Source of the DNA: an uncultured Anaeroplasmataceae bacterium
GTDB taxonomy: Bacteria; Bacillota_I; Bacilli_A; Acholeplasmatales; Anaeroplasmataceae
Length of the DNA: 28,712 nucleotides
Assembly (NCBI GenBank): GCA_934229535.1
Contig: CAKQDS010000022.1
Location: forward strand, 1 to 28,712
Reading direction: 5' to 3'
Position 1 is the first letter of the stretch; each line of letters opens with the position of its first letter. Shown here piece after piece: positions 15,485 to 22,980 of the stretch. A program made the translations under genes and the position numbers. The notes beneath the pieces are model-generated. The model ran no database searches. It saw only the letters and a program-made list of their open reading frames with translations, and was not told the origin of the DNA.

Positions 15485-15532
15485 AAAATTTTTCACCTCT
15501 TTATTACTATTATAGATGAATTTATGAAAAAA

Positions 15533-15558
15533 ATATGAAAAAGTGTACTTTTTTATAT
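15533..15558 (-). repeat. hix-like recombination site, proximal to the recombinase gene
   Basis: Twelve-base arms ATATGAAAAAGT and ACTTTTTTATAT flank a non-palindromic central GT (15545-15546); the arms pair with one mismatch. Length and layout match serine-invertase sites (12+2+12). The partner at 15626-15651 is in inverted orientation. Confidence 0.6.
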
Positions 15559-15588
15559 TTACCTTAAAATACGTCTTTTTATGAATTA

Positions 15589-15617
15589 ATTATACAATAT
15601 ATGCGAAATATATGCAA
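15589..15617 (-). promoter_or_regulatory. Promoter inside the segment flanked by the inverted sites
   Basis: On the minus strand TTGCAT (15617-15612) and consensus TATAAT (15594-15589) are exactly 17 bp apart. As sequenced it drives the recombinase gene. Its spacer carries a direct repeat, ATATATGC, at 15597-15604 and 15608-15615, with an 11-bp period, which may be a regulator site. I find no comparable promoter reading toward the plus-strand operon. Confidence 0.7.
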
Positions 15618-15625
15618 TAATTGTA

Positions 15626-15651
15626 GTATAAAAAAGTACACCTTTTTATAC
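15626..15651 (+). repeat. hix-like recombination site, proximal to the ESCRT-like operon
   Basis: Arms GTATAAAAAAGT and ACCTTTTTATAC flank central AC (15638-15639), the complement of GT in the partner site; the arms pair with one mismatch. Against the inverted partner site, 22 of 26 positions agree. The two centres are 93 bp apart. Confidence 0.6.
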
Positions 15652-15682
15652 TGATAGATAATTTTATTGAGGAGTGGTATTA

Positions 15683-16624
15683 ATGAGTGATGTAATTGAA
15701 TTTTATGGTGCTGATAATTTAATTATTTGGAAACATCCAGTTGTTGAAGTAACAGCAAAGACTACAGTAGTTGTTCCTCCTAATTGTGTGTGTCTTTATA
15801 TGCATAATGGTCAAGAATTACGTGAATTAACTGGTGGAACTTATTCTTTAATAGAAAAAAAGGGATTTTTTGCCAAAAAAGAATCTTTTAGAAGTCCATT
15901 TTTATATGTAAGTTATACGAATTTTTTAAAAACACAATGGTTTACTAATACACCAATTGAAGTAATTGATTCAAAAACTAATTTGCCTGTTTCATTGAGA
16001 GTTAAGGGAGCTTATGAAATTAATGTTAATGATGCTAAAAAATTTGTTTTGACCGTTGGTGGATTAAACAAGGATTATAGTACAGAAATGTTATTAAGCT
16101 TTGTATATGATATCTTAATTAGTAAGCTTAAGGAGCATTTTGCAAGAAATATGAATAATAATCATATTGATATTTATAATCTTTGGAACAATATGAGTAA
16201 TGTAAGCGAAGAGGTCAAATTTAAGCTTCAAGATGATTTCAATAGATATGGGTTGAAAATTAATAGTTTTGTTATTAGTGATTTTATTATTCCTGAAGAA
16301 ATAAGAAATGAAATCAGTAGGGTTGCAATGGATAAATATAGACAACGAGAGTATGGTATTAATACTAAAGAGATTTATGAAATGAATAGGAAGGAAAAAG
16401 AATCTGATAGAAATTTTGTTAAAGATTTATTAAAGCCTAGTCAAAGTAGTAATAAAGCGAATGTTAAATATTGTCCAGAATGTGGAGAGCCATATGAAAA
16501 TGGTGAAAAATACTGCAAAAAATGTGGAAATCAATTAAATGTTACTGCTAAGGTATGTCCTTATTGCAAAGAAGAAAATAGTAAAAATGCTAAATTTTGC
16601 TCTAGATGTGGCAAAAGAATATAA
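15683..16624 (+). CDS. SPFH-domain protein with two C-terminal zinc ribbons (YdjI-like)
   Basis: This 313-aa protein has an SPFH/Band-7-like core at about 15-215, including 'TTVVVPPNCVCLYMHNGQ' and the late 'GLKINSFVISDFIIPEEI'. A charged helix follows (215-245), then two zinc ribbons with C264/C267/C278/C281 and C292/C295/C306/C309. This layout matches Bacillus YdjI-type 'virion core protein-like' proteins, encoded beside PspA, a bacterial ESCRT-III superfamily member. It has no membrane segment, so it probably sits on the inner face of the membrane as a scaffold. ATG 15683 follows GAGGAG at 8 nt. It is the first gene of the long operon. Confidence 0.85.
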   Translation: MSDVIEFYGADNLIIWKHPVVEVTAKTTVVVPPNCVCLYMHNGQELRELTGGTYSLIEKKGFFAKKESFRSPFLYVSYTNFLKTQWFTNTPIEVIDSKTNLPVSLRVKGAYEINVNDAKKFVLTVGGLNKDYSTEMLLSFVYDILISKLKEHFARNMNNNHIDIYNLWNNMSNVSEEVKFKLQDDFNRYGLKINSFVISDFIIPEEIRNEISRVAMDKYRQREYGINTKEIYEMNRKEKESDRNFVKDLLKPSQSSNKANVKYCPECGEPYENGEKYCKKCGNQLNVTAKVCPYCKEENSKNAKFCSRCGKRI

Positions 16625-16644
16625 AAAAAGGATGGTATAGAAAA

Positions 16645-16959
16645 ATGTTATTTAAAGGTAGAAAAAAAGGTTATGAGGTTTATGGAGTTGATAAGGCTTG
16701 TTTAAAGGAAATCGATGCTTTATTAGAAGAAAGCTCAAAATATGTTACTAGTGATGATAAGGCTGATTTCGATTTAATTTGCGAAAAAAGAAAGCTTGTA
16801 GAAGTTACTGGAAATGAAAACTTATATGAATTAGATAAGACTATTTTAGCTTGCTTGGAAGATTTAGTTGATTCTTTAAAGGCAAACAATGCTTCAAAAA
16901 CTGAAAGTCTAATTACTAAAATATTAGGCGTATTTAGCTTTAGAATCGATAATAACTAG
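16645..16959 (+). CDS. Small conserved-looking operon protein A, function unknown
   Basis: This 104-aa, probably all-helical protein begins with a hydrophobic-basic tip, MLFKGRKKG, like the next two products. Its body ('ELDKTILACLEDLVDSLKANNASK') aligns loosely by eye with the following gene product, suggesting an old duplication. I do not recognise a family. Start ATG 16645 is taken with the GGATGG site about 10 nt upstream; the longer frame from 16606 lies inside the SPFH gene and has no ribosome binding site. It sits between the SPFH and ESCRT-III-like genes. Confidence 0.7.
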   Translation: MLFKGRKKGYEVYGVDKACLKEIDALLEESSKYVTSDDKADFDLICEKRKLVEVTGNENLYELDKTILACLEDLVDSLKANNASKTESLITKILGVFSFRIDNN

Positions 16960-16983
16960 AAAAAAAGAAGGAGTTAGATTTTT

Positions 16984-17301
16984 ATGTTTTTTAGAAAAAA
17001 GAAGAAATTTGCTAATGTTATTGATGAAGATAGGAAACTTTTAGATAATATTAAAGTTTCTTTGGCTGTTGTTATTAGTCAATTAGGTGATGATGTCGAT
17101 AATAAGCTTATTGCAATAAGAGATAATCTTAAATATATTCAAGCATCAGGCGATGCTAATTTATCTAGCTTTGATAAAAAAATGATTGATAAGCTAGATG
17201 ATTTAAAAATTGCAATTAGTAAAAAAGAAACAAATGCTATTAATAAATATATTAATGATTTTGTTACTTTATATATTTATAGAACTGGGAATGGGGTATA
17301 G
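16984..17301 (+). CDS. Small conserved-looking operon protein B, function unknown
   Basis: This 105-aa helical protein starts MFFRKKKKF. Its second half ('NLSSFDKKMIDKLDDLKIAI') matches in spacing the corresponding part of protein A ('NLYELDKTILACLEDLVDSL'), so the two are likely paralogues. The N-terminal tip of aromatic plus lysine residues could dip into the membrane like the alpha-0 region of ESCRT-III proteins; this is inference. GAAGGAG precedes the start. The next gene begins 2 nt after its stop. Confidence 0.7.
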   Translation: MFFRKKKKFANVIDEDRKLLDNIKVSLAVVISQLGDDVDNKLIAIRDNLKYIQASGDANLSSFDKKMIDKLDDLKIAISKKETNAINKYINDFVTLYIYRTGNGV

Positions 17302-17303
17302 TT

Positions 17304-17900
17304 ATGTTCTTTAAGAAAAAGGATAAAAAGAAAAAAACAAATTTAAAGAAATTGAATATTAACAAAAATGATGTTACTGAAAAAATTATTGATGTTAATA
17401 ATCAAGTTGGAATACTAGAAGATAAATCTATAGAATTATCTAATAAGATGAAGGAATCTTTTTCAATGATTCAACAAGAAAGTAATCAATCATTAAAAGA
17501 AGTTTATGGGCGTCAATATATGCGATATGAGAGTGAATTAGAGATGGTAACCAGAAGAATTGACTGGTTAAATAATGCTCTTGATGTTCTTTCTAATTTG
17601 AAGAATGTCTTAGATGATTCAGAATTAACTAGTAGTCAAAATGATTCAATTAATAAGTTTTTACTAGATCAAGAAAAGCTTAATGCATTTTTAGGACAAA
17701 TAACTGATCAAACTAATATTTGGAATGGAGGTATTGATACTGCTGGAATGAGCTTTGAGGCTTATAAGGAAGAAACTAATTTTGTTAATGAAAAGAAGAA
17801 TAACAAGTTAAATTCTATATTAGCAGCAGCAGAAAATCCAGCTAATACCAACATTAATTTAAAAGAAGCAACACATGCTAAACAAAAAATAGCTGAATAG
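17304..17900 (+). CDS. Coiled-coil protein with a basic N-terminal tip, candidate second ESCRT-III-like subunit
   Basis: This 198-aa protein begins MFFKKKDKKKK, then a long helical hairpin-like region at about 25-105 ('VGILEDKSIELSNKMKESF' and 'YESELEMVTRRIDWLNNALD'), and a less ordered tail rich in Asn and Ala. Architecture and length recall CHMP4/Snf7 proteins: a short membrane-binding N-terminus, a basic helical hairpin and a flexible C-terminus. Sequence similarity is much weaker than for the next gene, so other coiled-coil roles remain possible. The start is ATG 17304 with a GGGG-containing site upstream. It is tightly packed in the operon. Confidence 0.6.
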   Translation: MFFKKKDKKKKTNLKKLNINKNDVTEKIIDVNNQVGILEDKSIELSNKMKESFSMIQQESNQSLKEVYGRQYMRYESELEMVTRRIDWLNNALDVLSNLKNVLDDSELTSSQNDSINKFLLDQEKLNAFLGQITDQTNIWNGGIDTAGMSFEAYKEETNFVNEKKNNKLNSILAAAENPANTNINLKEATHAKQKIAE

Positions 17901-17917
17901 TTTTAGGAGTGATTCTT

Positions 17918-18499
17918 ATGAATAAATCAAAGAAGGATTTACAAAATCGTATAATGGTAAAAAAGACTCTAGCAACGTTAAAGAAATATAGTGATGAGCT
18001 AGAGACAAAGAAAAGTAATTATTTAGAGCTTGCTAAAAAGGCAAAGCTACAGGGAATTGACAGTCAATATAATTTGGCTGTTAGTGGCTTAAAATCATGC
18101 ATAATTCAAAAGAAAAAAATGGATGAAATGGCCTTAAACATTGAAATTATGAATCAAATGAAAGACTTAGGAAGAATGCAAGCTGATTTTTTAGATGTTA
18201 TGAGAGGAATATCTAAAGAAATGGTTAAGATTACTAAGGATATGTCATTTAAGGAAACTACTAAGCAATTTGAAGATGCAATGGCAAGAACAGAAGCAAC
18301 TAATATGGAGCTTGAAGGCTTACTTGATTCATCAAGCGCATCATTTAGTTCTTCAGTATCAGGTATTGATAATAAAGAAATTGAGCAAATGATTAATAAC
18401 GAAGCAAAAATTTCCGAAGATGCTTCATCAGAGGATATTAAGAGAAAAATTGCTGAAGTAGATGAAATTGCAAAGGGACTTCAAAATGAGCAACACTAA
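17918..18499 (+). CDS. ESCRT-III (Snf7/CHMP2-like) protein
   Basis: This 193-aa protein follows the ESCRT-III core pattern: basic helix 1 at 12-45 ending 'LAKKAKLQG', helix 2 at 48-85 beginning 'SQYNLAVSGLKSCIIQKKKM', then 'FLDVMRGISKEMVKI' (91-105) and 'FKETTKQFEDAMARTEATNM' (111-130). These correspond in order and spacing to CHMP2/Vps24 segments such as 'MKGVTKAM' and 'IQKIMMEFERQ.E.M'. An acidic serine-rich linker and a last helix 'SEDIKRKIAEVDEIAKGL' (171-188) sit where MIT-interacting motifs lie. The next gene is a MIT-Vps4-like ATPase, the enzyme that disassembles ESCRT-III polymers. ATG 17918 follows AGGAG at 8 nt. It overlaps the ATPase gene by 14 nt. This is similarity by eye; a Snf7 profile search would test it. 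Confidence 0.65.
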   Translation: MNKSKKDLQNRIMVKKTLATLKKYSDELETKKSNYLELAKKAKLQGIDSQYNLAVSGLKSCIIQKKKMDEMALNIEIMNQMKDLGRMQADFLDVMRGISKEMVKITKDMSFKETTKQFEDAMARTEATNMELEGLLDSSSASFSSSVSGIDNKEIEQMINNEAKISEDASSEDIKRKIAEVDEIAKGLQNEQH

Positions 18500-19601
18500 T
18501 TTAAAATATGAGGTCTATAATATTCATTTTAATAAGGCTAAGGAAGCATTAGCAAATAAAGATTATAGTGTAGCAAAAGAGGAATTATTAATTTCCTCTA
18601 AGCTTTTATATGAGCTTGCTTTAGAAAGTAAGGGAGAATTAAAGGAAGTTAGATTACAAAATGCGGATAGACTTTTAAGCTATGCTAAATCTATTAAAGT
18701 TGAACCCCAAATAATTGCTAGTGAGAATAATGAGAGCACTATTAAAAATAATGAAACTGAAACAATGTGGAGTCAATCAGAAATACCTAATGTTAGCTTG
18801 AATGATGTAATAGGTTTAAAGCATGCCAAGGAAGCTATAGATATGCGTATTTTAAATCCAATAAAATATCAAGATTTATATAAGGCCTATAATAAGAAAA
18901 TAGGTGGAGGTATTTTATTGTATGGATTACCAGGTACTGGTAAAACAATGACTGCTAAAGCAATTGCTCATGAAGCCAATGCTAGATTTTATGCTGTAAA
19001 ATGTTCGGAAATTGTTTCTAAATGGTTTGGTGAGTCAGAAAGAAATATTAAAAATCTTTTTGATGAAGCTAGAAAATATGATAGATCAATTATTTTCTTT
19101 GATGAATTTGAATCATTAGCTAGTAAAAGAAATGGGGATTCATCAGCAATGAATAGAATTGTACCAGAGCTTTTAGCGCAAATTCAAGGCTTCAACGAAA
19201 GTGACAAAATGCTTATGCTTTTAGCAGCAACTAATAGACCTTGGGATATTGATAGTGCTATGCTTAGACCAGGAAGATTTTCTGAACTTATTTATGTCGA
19301 ACTTCCTGATTTCGAAGCAAGAAAGGAAATAATTTTAAATTGCCTAAAGGGCTGTCCAATAGAAGATAATATTGATTTTAATGCTATTGGTAATGCTACT
19401 ATTGATTATAGTGGAGCTGATTTAGCTGAGCTATGTGAATATATAAAATATTCGGCAATTTTACGTAGTAAGGATGATATGGTGGTTAAAAAAATAAATG
19501 AAAGTGATGTAGATTATGCATTTTCTAAGTCACGTTCATCTATTAGTCAAACAGATAAAGAAGCGTTAGAAAAATTTAATAAAGAAAATAATATTATGTA
19601 A
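18486..19601 (+). CDS. Vps4-like AAA+ ATPase with an N-terminal MIT-like domain
   Basis: This 371-aa protein has the layout of Vps4. Residues 5-75 form a three-helix MIT-like domain ('HFNKAKEALANKDYSVAKEE' through 'ADRLLSYAKSIK'), then a linker, then one AAA module at 100-350. Motifs are Walker A GLPGTGKT (147-154), pore loop KWFGESE (179-185), Walker B IIFFDE (202-207), sensor 1 N250 in 'AATNRPWDIDSA', and arginine fingers R261 and R264. The 'PW.(I/L)DSA' wording is close to Vps4. It should form a hexamer that pulls ESCRT-III-like subunits through its pore. ATG 18486 is inside the preceding gene, indicating coupling; a TTG at 18462 is unlikely. Confidence 0.8.
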   Translation: MSNTNLKYEVYNIHFNKAKEALANKDYSVAKEELLISSKLLYELALESKGELKEVRLQNADRLLSYAKSIKVEPQIIASENNESTIKNNETETMWSQSEIPNVSLNDVIGLKHAKEAIDMRILNPIKYQDLYKAYNKKIGGGILLYGLPGTGKTMTAKAIAHEANARFYAVKCSEIVSKWFGESERNIKNLFDEARKYDRSIIFFDEFESLASKRNGDSSAMNRIVPELLAQIQGFNESDKMLMLLAATNRPWDIDSAMLRPGRFSELIYVELPDFEARKEIILNCLKGCPIEDNIDFNAIGNATIDYSGADLAELCEYIKYSAILRSKDDMVVKKINESDVDYAFSKSRSSISQTDKEALEKFNKENNIM

Positions 19602-19615
19602 GGGTGAGATTATAT

Positions 19616-19897
19616 ATGGATGATGATAAGGTAGTTTTGGAATGTCCAAATTGTCATAGTAGAATAAGTCCTGATGATTATAGAGGTAAAAATGAAGCTG
19701 GTTATTTTGAATGGTTATGTCCTAGGTGTCAAAATCAATTTATTTCAAGAATAGGACCATCTTTAAATAAGTATTTTGAAATACGAAATAGTCTTTTAGG
19801 AGAAGTTGATTCTTTTTTCAAAACAATCCAAGTTTTTATAAATCTGCAAGAACAATTAAAAGTGAAACAAATAGTTATCAATGTGAGATTAAAATAA
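19616..19897 (+). CDS. Zinc-ribbon N-terminal product (zero frame of a frameshifted gene)
   Basis: In the zero frame this gives 93 aa with a zinc ribbon (C10, C13, C35, C38; 'CPNCHSRIS...WLCPRCQNQF'). After about residue 68 the sequence stops looking natural. At 19813-19819 the frame runs over T TTT TTC, and a -1 shift there joins it to the next open frame without a gap. The zinc ribbon is therefore probably the cytoplasmic head of the large membrane protein that follows. ATG 19616 has AAGGGTGAG about 8 nt upstream; GTG 19604 overlaps that site. If no shift occurs, a soluble zinc-ribbon protein is made. Confidence 0.65.
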   Translation: MDDDKVVLECPNCHSRISPDDYRGKNEAGYFEWLCPRCQNQFISRIGPSLNKYFEIRNSLLGEVDSFFKTIQVFINLQEQLKVKQIVINVRLK

Positions 19898-22800
19898 ATA
19901 ATAAGTTCATTCCAGAACTTAGTGAATTGTTAAAAAAAGTAAACGATTTATCTACAAATAATGCTTATAAGGAATTTTGCAGAAATGATCCAGCATTATA
20001 TTGCTTGAAGTTACAAATTACGTCTGTTAATTTTAAGATATTTGATTTCTCTAATTTAATGCTAAGGAAAAAAATAGCTGAATATCAAGAACTAAGCAAT
20101 ATTGGTGAGCGTCAATATAAAACATTAAATAATGACAAAGAAGGTACAAAGCTTTTAAAAAAATATGATGATGTTTGCAAACAAAAACATAAAATCAAAA
20201 AAAGAAAATTAAAATTTGCCTTATCTCCATTTGTTTTACTCTTTTTTATTGCAGTCTTAGGAATTGTATTGTATTTTGTAAGTCCAAATTTAAAAATTTA
20301 TGAAAGAAAAATAAATTATAGTGTAGATGATAAAAATATTTCTTTAAATGTAACTATTTTTAAGAATTTTAAAATTGATGTTCCAAGTAAAAAAGGATAT
20401 ATCTTTGAAGGATTATACAATGATGAAGATTTTGATAATTTAGTTGTCGATGCTAATGGAAATAGTGTTATTAAATATAATAAACTATTTGGCAATACTA
20501 AATTATACGCCAAATTTAGTAAGGTTGGCTATAGAATTTCCTTTAATAATAATGGTGGAACAGGCTCTATGGATGATATTTTAGGTGTAAATATCGATGA
20601 TGAGGTTAAATTACCAAAATGTTTATTTGATAAAGAAGGCTATCATTTTACTGGCTGGAGTTATCTAAATAGTAATTATAATGAATCTTTAACTTATAGT
20701 TATGATTTTGATATTTCGTTAAAGGCAAATTGGGAGATAAATACATACAATATAACTTTTATTGAGGATGATAAATCATATACTAAAATATTAAAATACG
20801 GAGAATTATTACCAAAACCAGAACAAGATAAGCTTGGCTATACTTTTGTAGGCTGGATAAATGATGATTCAAAAACTATTTCAAAGGTATTAGATTTTGG
20901 TGATAACAACATAAATGTTTCCTTAAAACCAAAATATTCAAAGAAAACATATACAATTACCTTTGACAAAAATGGTGGAGCAGGCAATACTTCTAACATT
21001 ACAAATATTAATATTGATGATAAGGTTACATTACCAGAATATAGCATTGTTAAAAATGGTTATCATTTTGTTGGTTGGACATATAATGGTATAGTTTATA
21101 CTAATAATTTAACATATTCTTGGGATGATAATATAACGTTAATAGCTAAATGGGAAGTTAATACATATAATATAACATTTATAGATAATGAACAATATAC
21201 AAAAGCATATACATTTGGCGGTACATTACCTACTTTAGCTTCTAAAATTGGGTATGATTCTAAGGGTTGGAGTACAAATGAAAATAGTACAAGCGGTATT
21301 ACAAATGTTATTGATTTTGGTGCTAATAATTCTAATATAACATTATATCCTATATATGTTGAAAAAACATACAAGGTTTATCTATATGATTATGATAGTA
21401 CAAATTTTGAAACGAGAAGTATTAAATTCACAGCAGTTTTGAATTTGAAAGAATTATTACCAAGTGGCTACTATTATAATGGTTTTAAATATAATGAAGT
21501 GGATTATAATTTAGAGCAACTAACTATAAAGGATTTAATAACAAGTGAAACTAGTGAATTAAATATTTATTTAAAATTAGAACCAAAGAAATACAATATT
21601 ACATTTATGGATGGCGAAACACTTATTTTATCAGGAAACTATAAATATAATGATTCATTAAAAACAATCGGTGAATATGTAACACATAGAACAATTAATG
21701 AAGAAATAAAGAAAGTATTTATTGGTTGGTCATTAAGTCAAAATAGTGATGTTCTTGAATCTGTCATTGATTTTGATTCCGAAGATATAGTTTTATATAC
21801 AAGATGGAGTGCTGATTCATATGGAATTATTAGAGGCTTTGCTGGTGGCAATGGTGAAGTAAATACACCATATAAAATAGGTAATAAAGAGCAATTGAAA
21901 AAAATCAATACTGAAGAATATTTAACTAAAAATTATATTTTAGTTAATGATATTGATTTATCAGGTGAAGAATGGAATGCCATTGGTACTATTTTAAATT
22001 CAAATGGTTCAATAAATAAATATGTTGATTTTACAGGTACATTTGATGGAAATTACTATACAATTAATGGATTAACAAGAAAAACACAAATAGTTCTTGA
22101 TAAAAAAGATACCTATTTTGGTCTTTTTGCTAGTGCTAAAAATGCAACATTTAAAAATATCTTTATGACTAATGTCAATATAACAATACCAAGAGATAAA
22201 AATAGCAATTCAAGTTATGATGTAATGATTGGTACACTTATTGGTGGAATAACTGATTCAACAATATCTAATATTAAGGTTTTAGGTGGACAAATTGTTA
22301 TTGGCACTGATAATTTTAAGTATGATTCAAGTATAGGCAAATATCTAGGCTCAGAAGTTGATTATGTTGAAACTTCAAGAGGTGGTATTGCTGGTGGAAT
22401 TATTGGTAGATCTTGTGGATCATCTATTGGTTATTGTGTCACTGATTCAGTAGATATTTTATGCTATGCTGCTTGGTCTCAAACTGGTGGTCTAGTTGGT
22501 AAATGTTCAAAAACTAGTAGAACAACAATAGAAAATTCTTATGCATCTAATGTGATTGTTTGTTCAAGACTAAAAGCAAAAAGTGGTGATTTGTTTACTG
22601 AAGTTGCTGACTATGCTTATGCTGGTGGCTTAGTTGGAAATGATGAAAAAAGTGTAGCAACAAATATAAATAATTGTTACGTGAATTCAATTACGTTTAG
22701 TGCATATCGTTCAGGATGGAATACAGCATTTCGTAATGTTGGACAACATGGAGAAGGAGCAGTATGTGGGAATAATAAAGGCTTTGAATCAAGTAATACA

Positions 22801-22980
22801 ATTATTATTGCACAAAATGATGAAATAAAAAACAAATTAATCAATGGAAGTTACAATAATTTATTGCAACCATATGATAAAGCTGGAATTCAGAACAATC
22901 AATATAAGTGTTGGATATACGATGGTAGCAATTTGCCTAAGTTGTATTTTGAAAAATATTATGAAGGATTAAGGAAATGA
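19819..22980 (+). CDS. Membrane-anchored surface protein with InlB-type and GLUG repeats (-1 frame continuation)
   Basis: The frame is open from 19810, but the first possible start is TTG 19927 with no ribosome binding site, so I treat it as the continuation of the zinc-ribbon gene by a -1 shift at 19813-19819. The fused product would have about 1121 aa. Numbered from TTG 19927, a basic stretch (KKRK, 91-94) and a single membrane helix at 97-118 place the N-terminus inside. Outside lie several Listeria-Bacteroides (InlB B) repeats ('NNNGGTGSMDDI...GYHFTGWSY', 'DKNGGAGNTSNI...GYHFVGWTY', 'GYTFVGWIN'). Near 650 onward comes a GLUG-like beta-helix region ('FDGNYYTINGLTRKT', 'GGLVG' twice). It is likely an adhesin- or sensor-like surface protein. 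Its last bases overlap the lipoprotein start (ATGA). Confidence 0.75.
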   Translation, partial: QNNPSFYKSARTIKSETNSYQCEIKINNKFIPELSELLKKVNDLSTNNAYKEFCRNDPALYCLKLQITSVNFKIFDFSNLMLRKKIAEYQELSNIGERQYKTLNNDKEGTKLLKKYDDVCKQKHKIKKRKLKFALSPFVLLFFIAVLGIVLYFVSPNLKIYERKINYSVDDKNISLNVTIFKNFKIDVPSKKGYIFEGLYNDEDFDNLVVDANGNSVIKYNKLFGNTKLYAKFSKVGYRISFNNNGGTGSMDDILGVNIDDEVKLPKCLFDKEGYHFTGWSYLNSNYNESLTYSYDFDISLKANWEINTYNITFIEDDKSYTKILKYGELLPKPEQDKLGYTFVGWINDDSKTISKVLDFGDNNINVSLKPKYSKKTYTITFDKNGGAGNTSNITNINIDDKVTLPEYSIVKNGYHFVGWTYNGIVYTNNLTYSWDDNITLIAKWEVNTYNITFIDNEQYTKAYTFGGTLPTLASKIGYDSKGWSTNENSTSGITNVIDFGANNSNITLYPIYVEKTYKVYLYDYDSTNFETRSIKFTAVLNLKELLPSGYYYNGFKYNEVDYNLEQLTIKDLITSETSELNIYLKLEPKKYNITFMDGETLILSGNYKYNDSLKTIGEYVTHRTINEEIKKVFIGWSLSQNSDVLESVIDFDSEDIVLYTRWSADSYGIIRGFAGGNGEVNTPYKIGNKEQLKKINTEEYLTKNYILVNDIDLSGEEWNAIGTILNSNGSINKYVDFTGTFDGNYYTINGLTRKTQIVLDKKDTYFGLFASAKNATFKNIFMTNVNITIPRDKNSNSSYDVMIGTLIGGITDSTISNIKVLGGQIVIGTDNFKYDSSIGKYLGSEVDYVETSRGGIAGGIIGRSCGSSIGYCVTDSVDILCYAAWSQTGGLVGKCSKTSRTTIENSYASNVIVCSRLKAKSGDLFTEVADYAYAGGLVGNDEKSVATNINNCYVNSITFSAYRSGWNTAFRNVGQHGEGAVCGNNKGFESSNTIIIAQNDEIKNKLINGSYNNLLQPYDKAGIQNNQYKCWIYDGSNLPKLYFEKYYEGLRK

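Noticed and set aside
15533..15651. The two palindromes as rho-independent terminators
   Set aside because: The stems are almost purely A-T with only a 2-nt loop and no following T-run, and they lie in a promoter region. A recombination or operator role fits better.
21096..21374. Minus-strand open frame of 92 codons
   Set aside because: It is a mirror of the AT-rich InlB repeat coding sequence and has no start signals or domain pattern.
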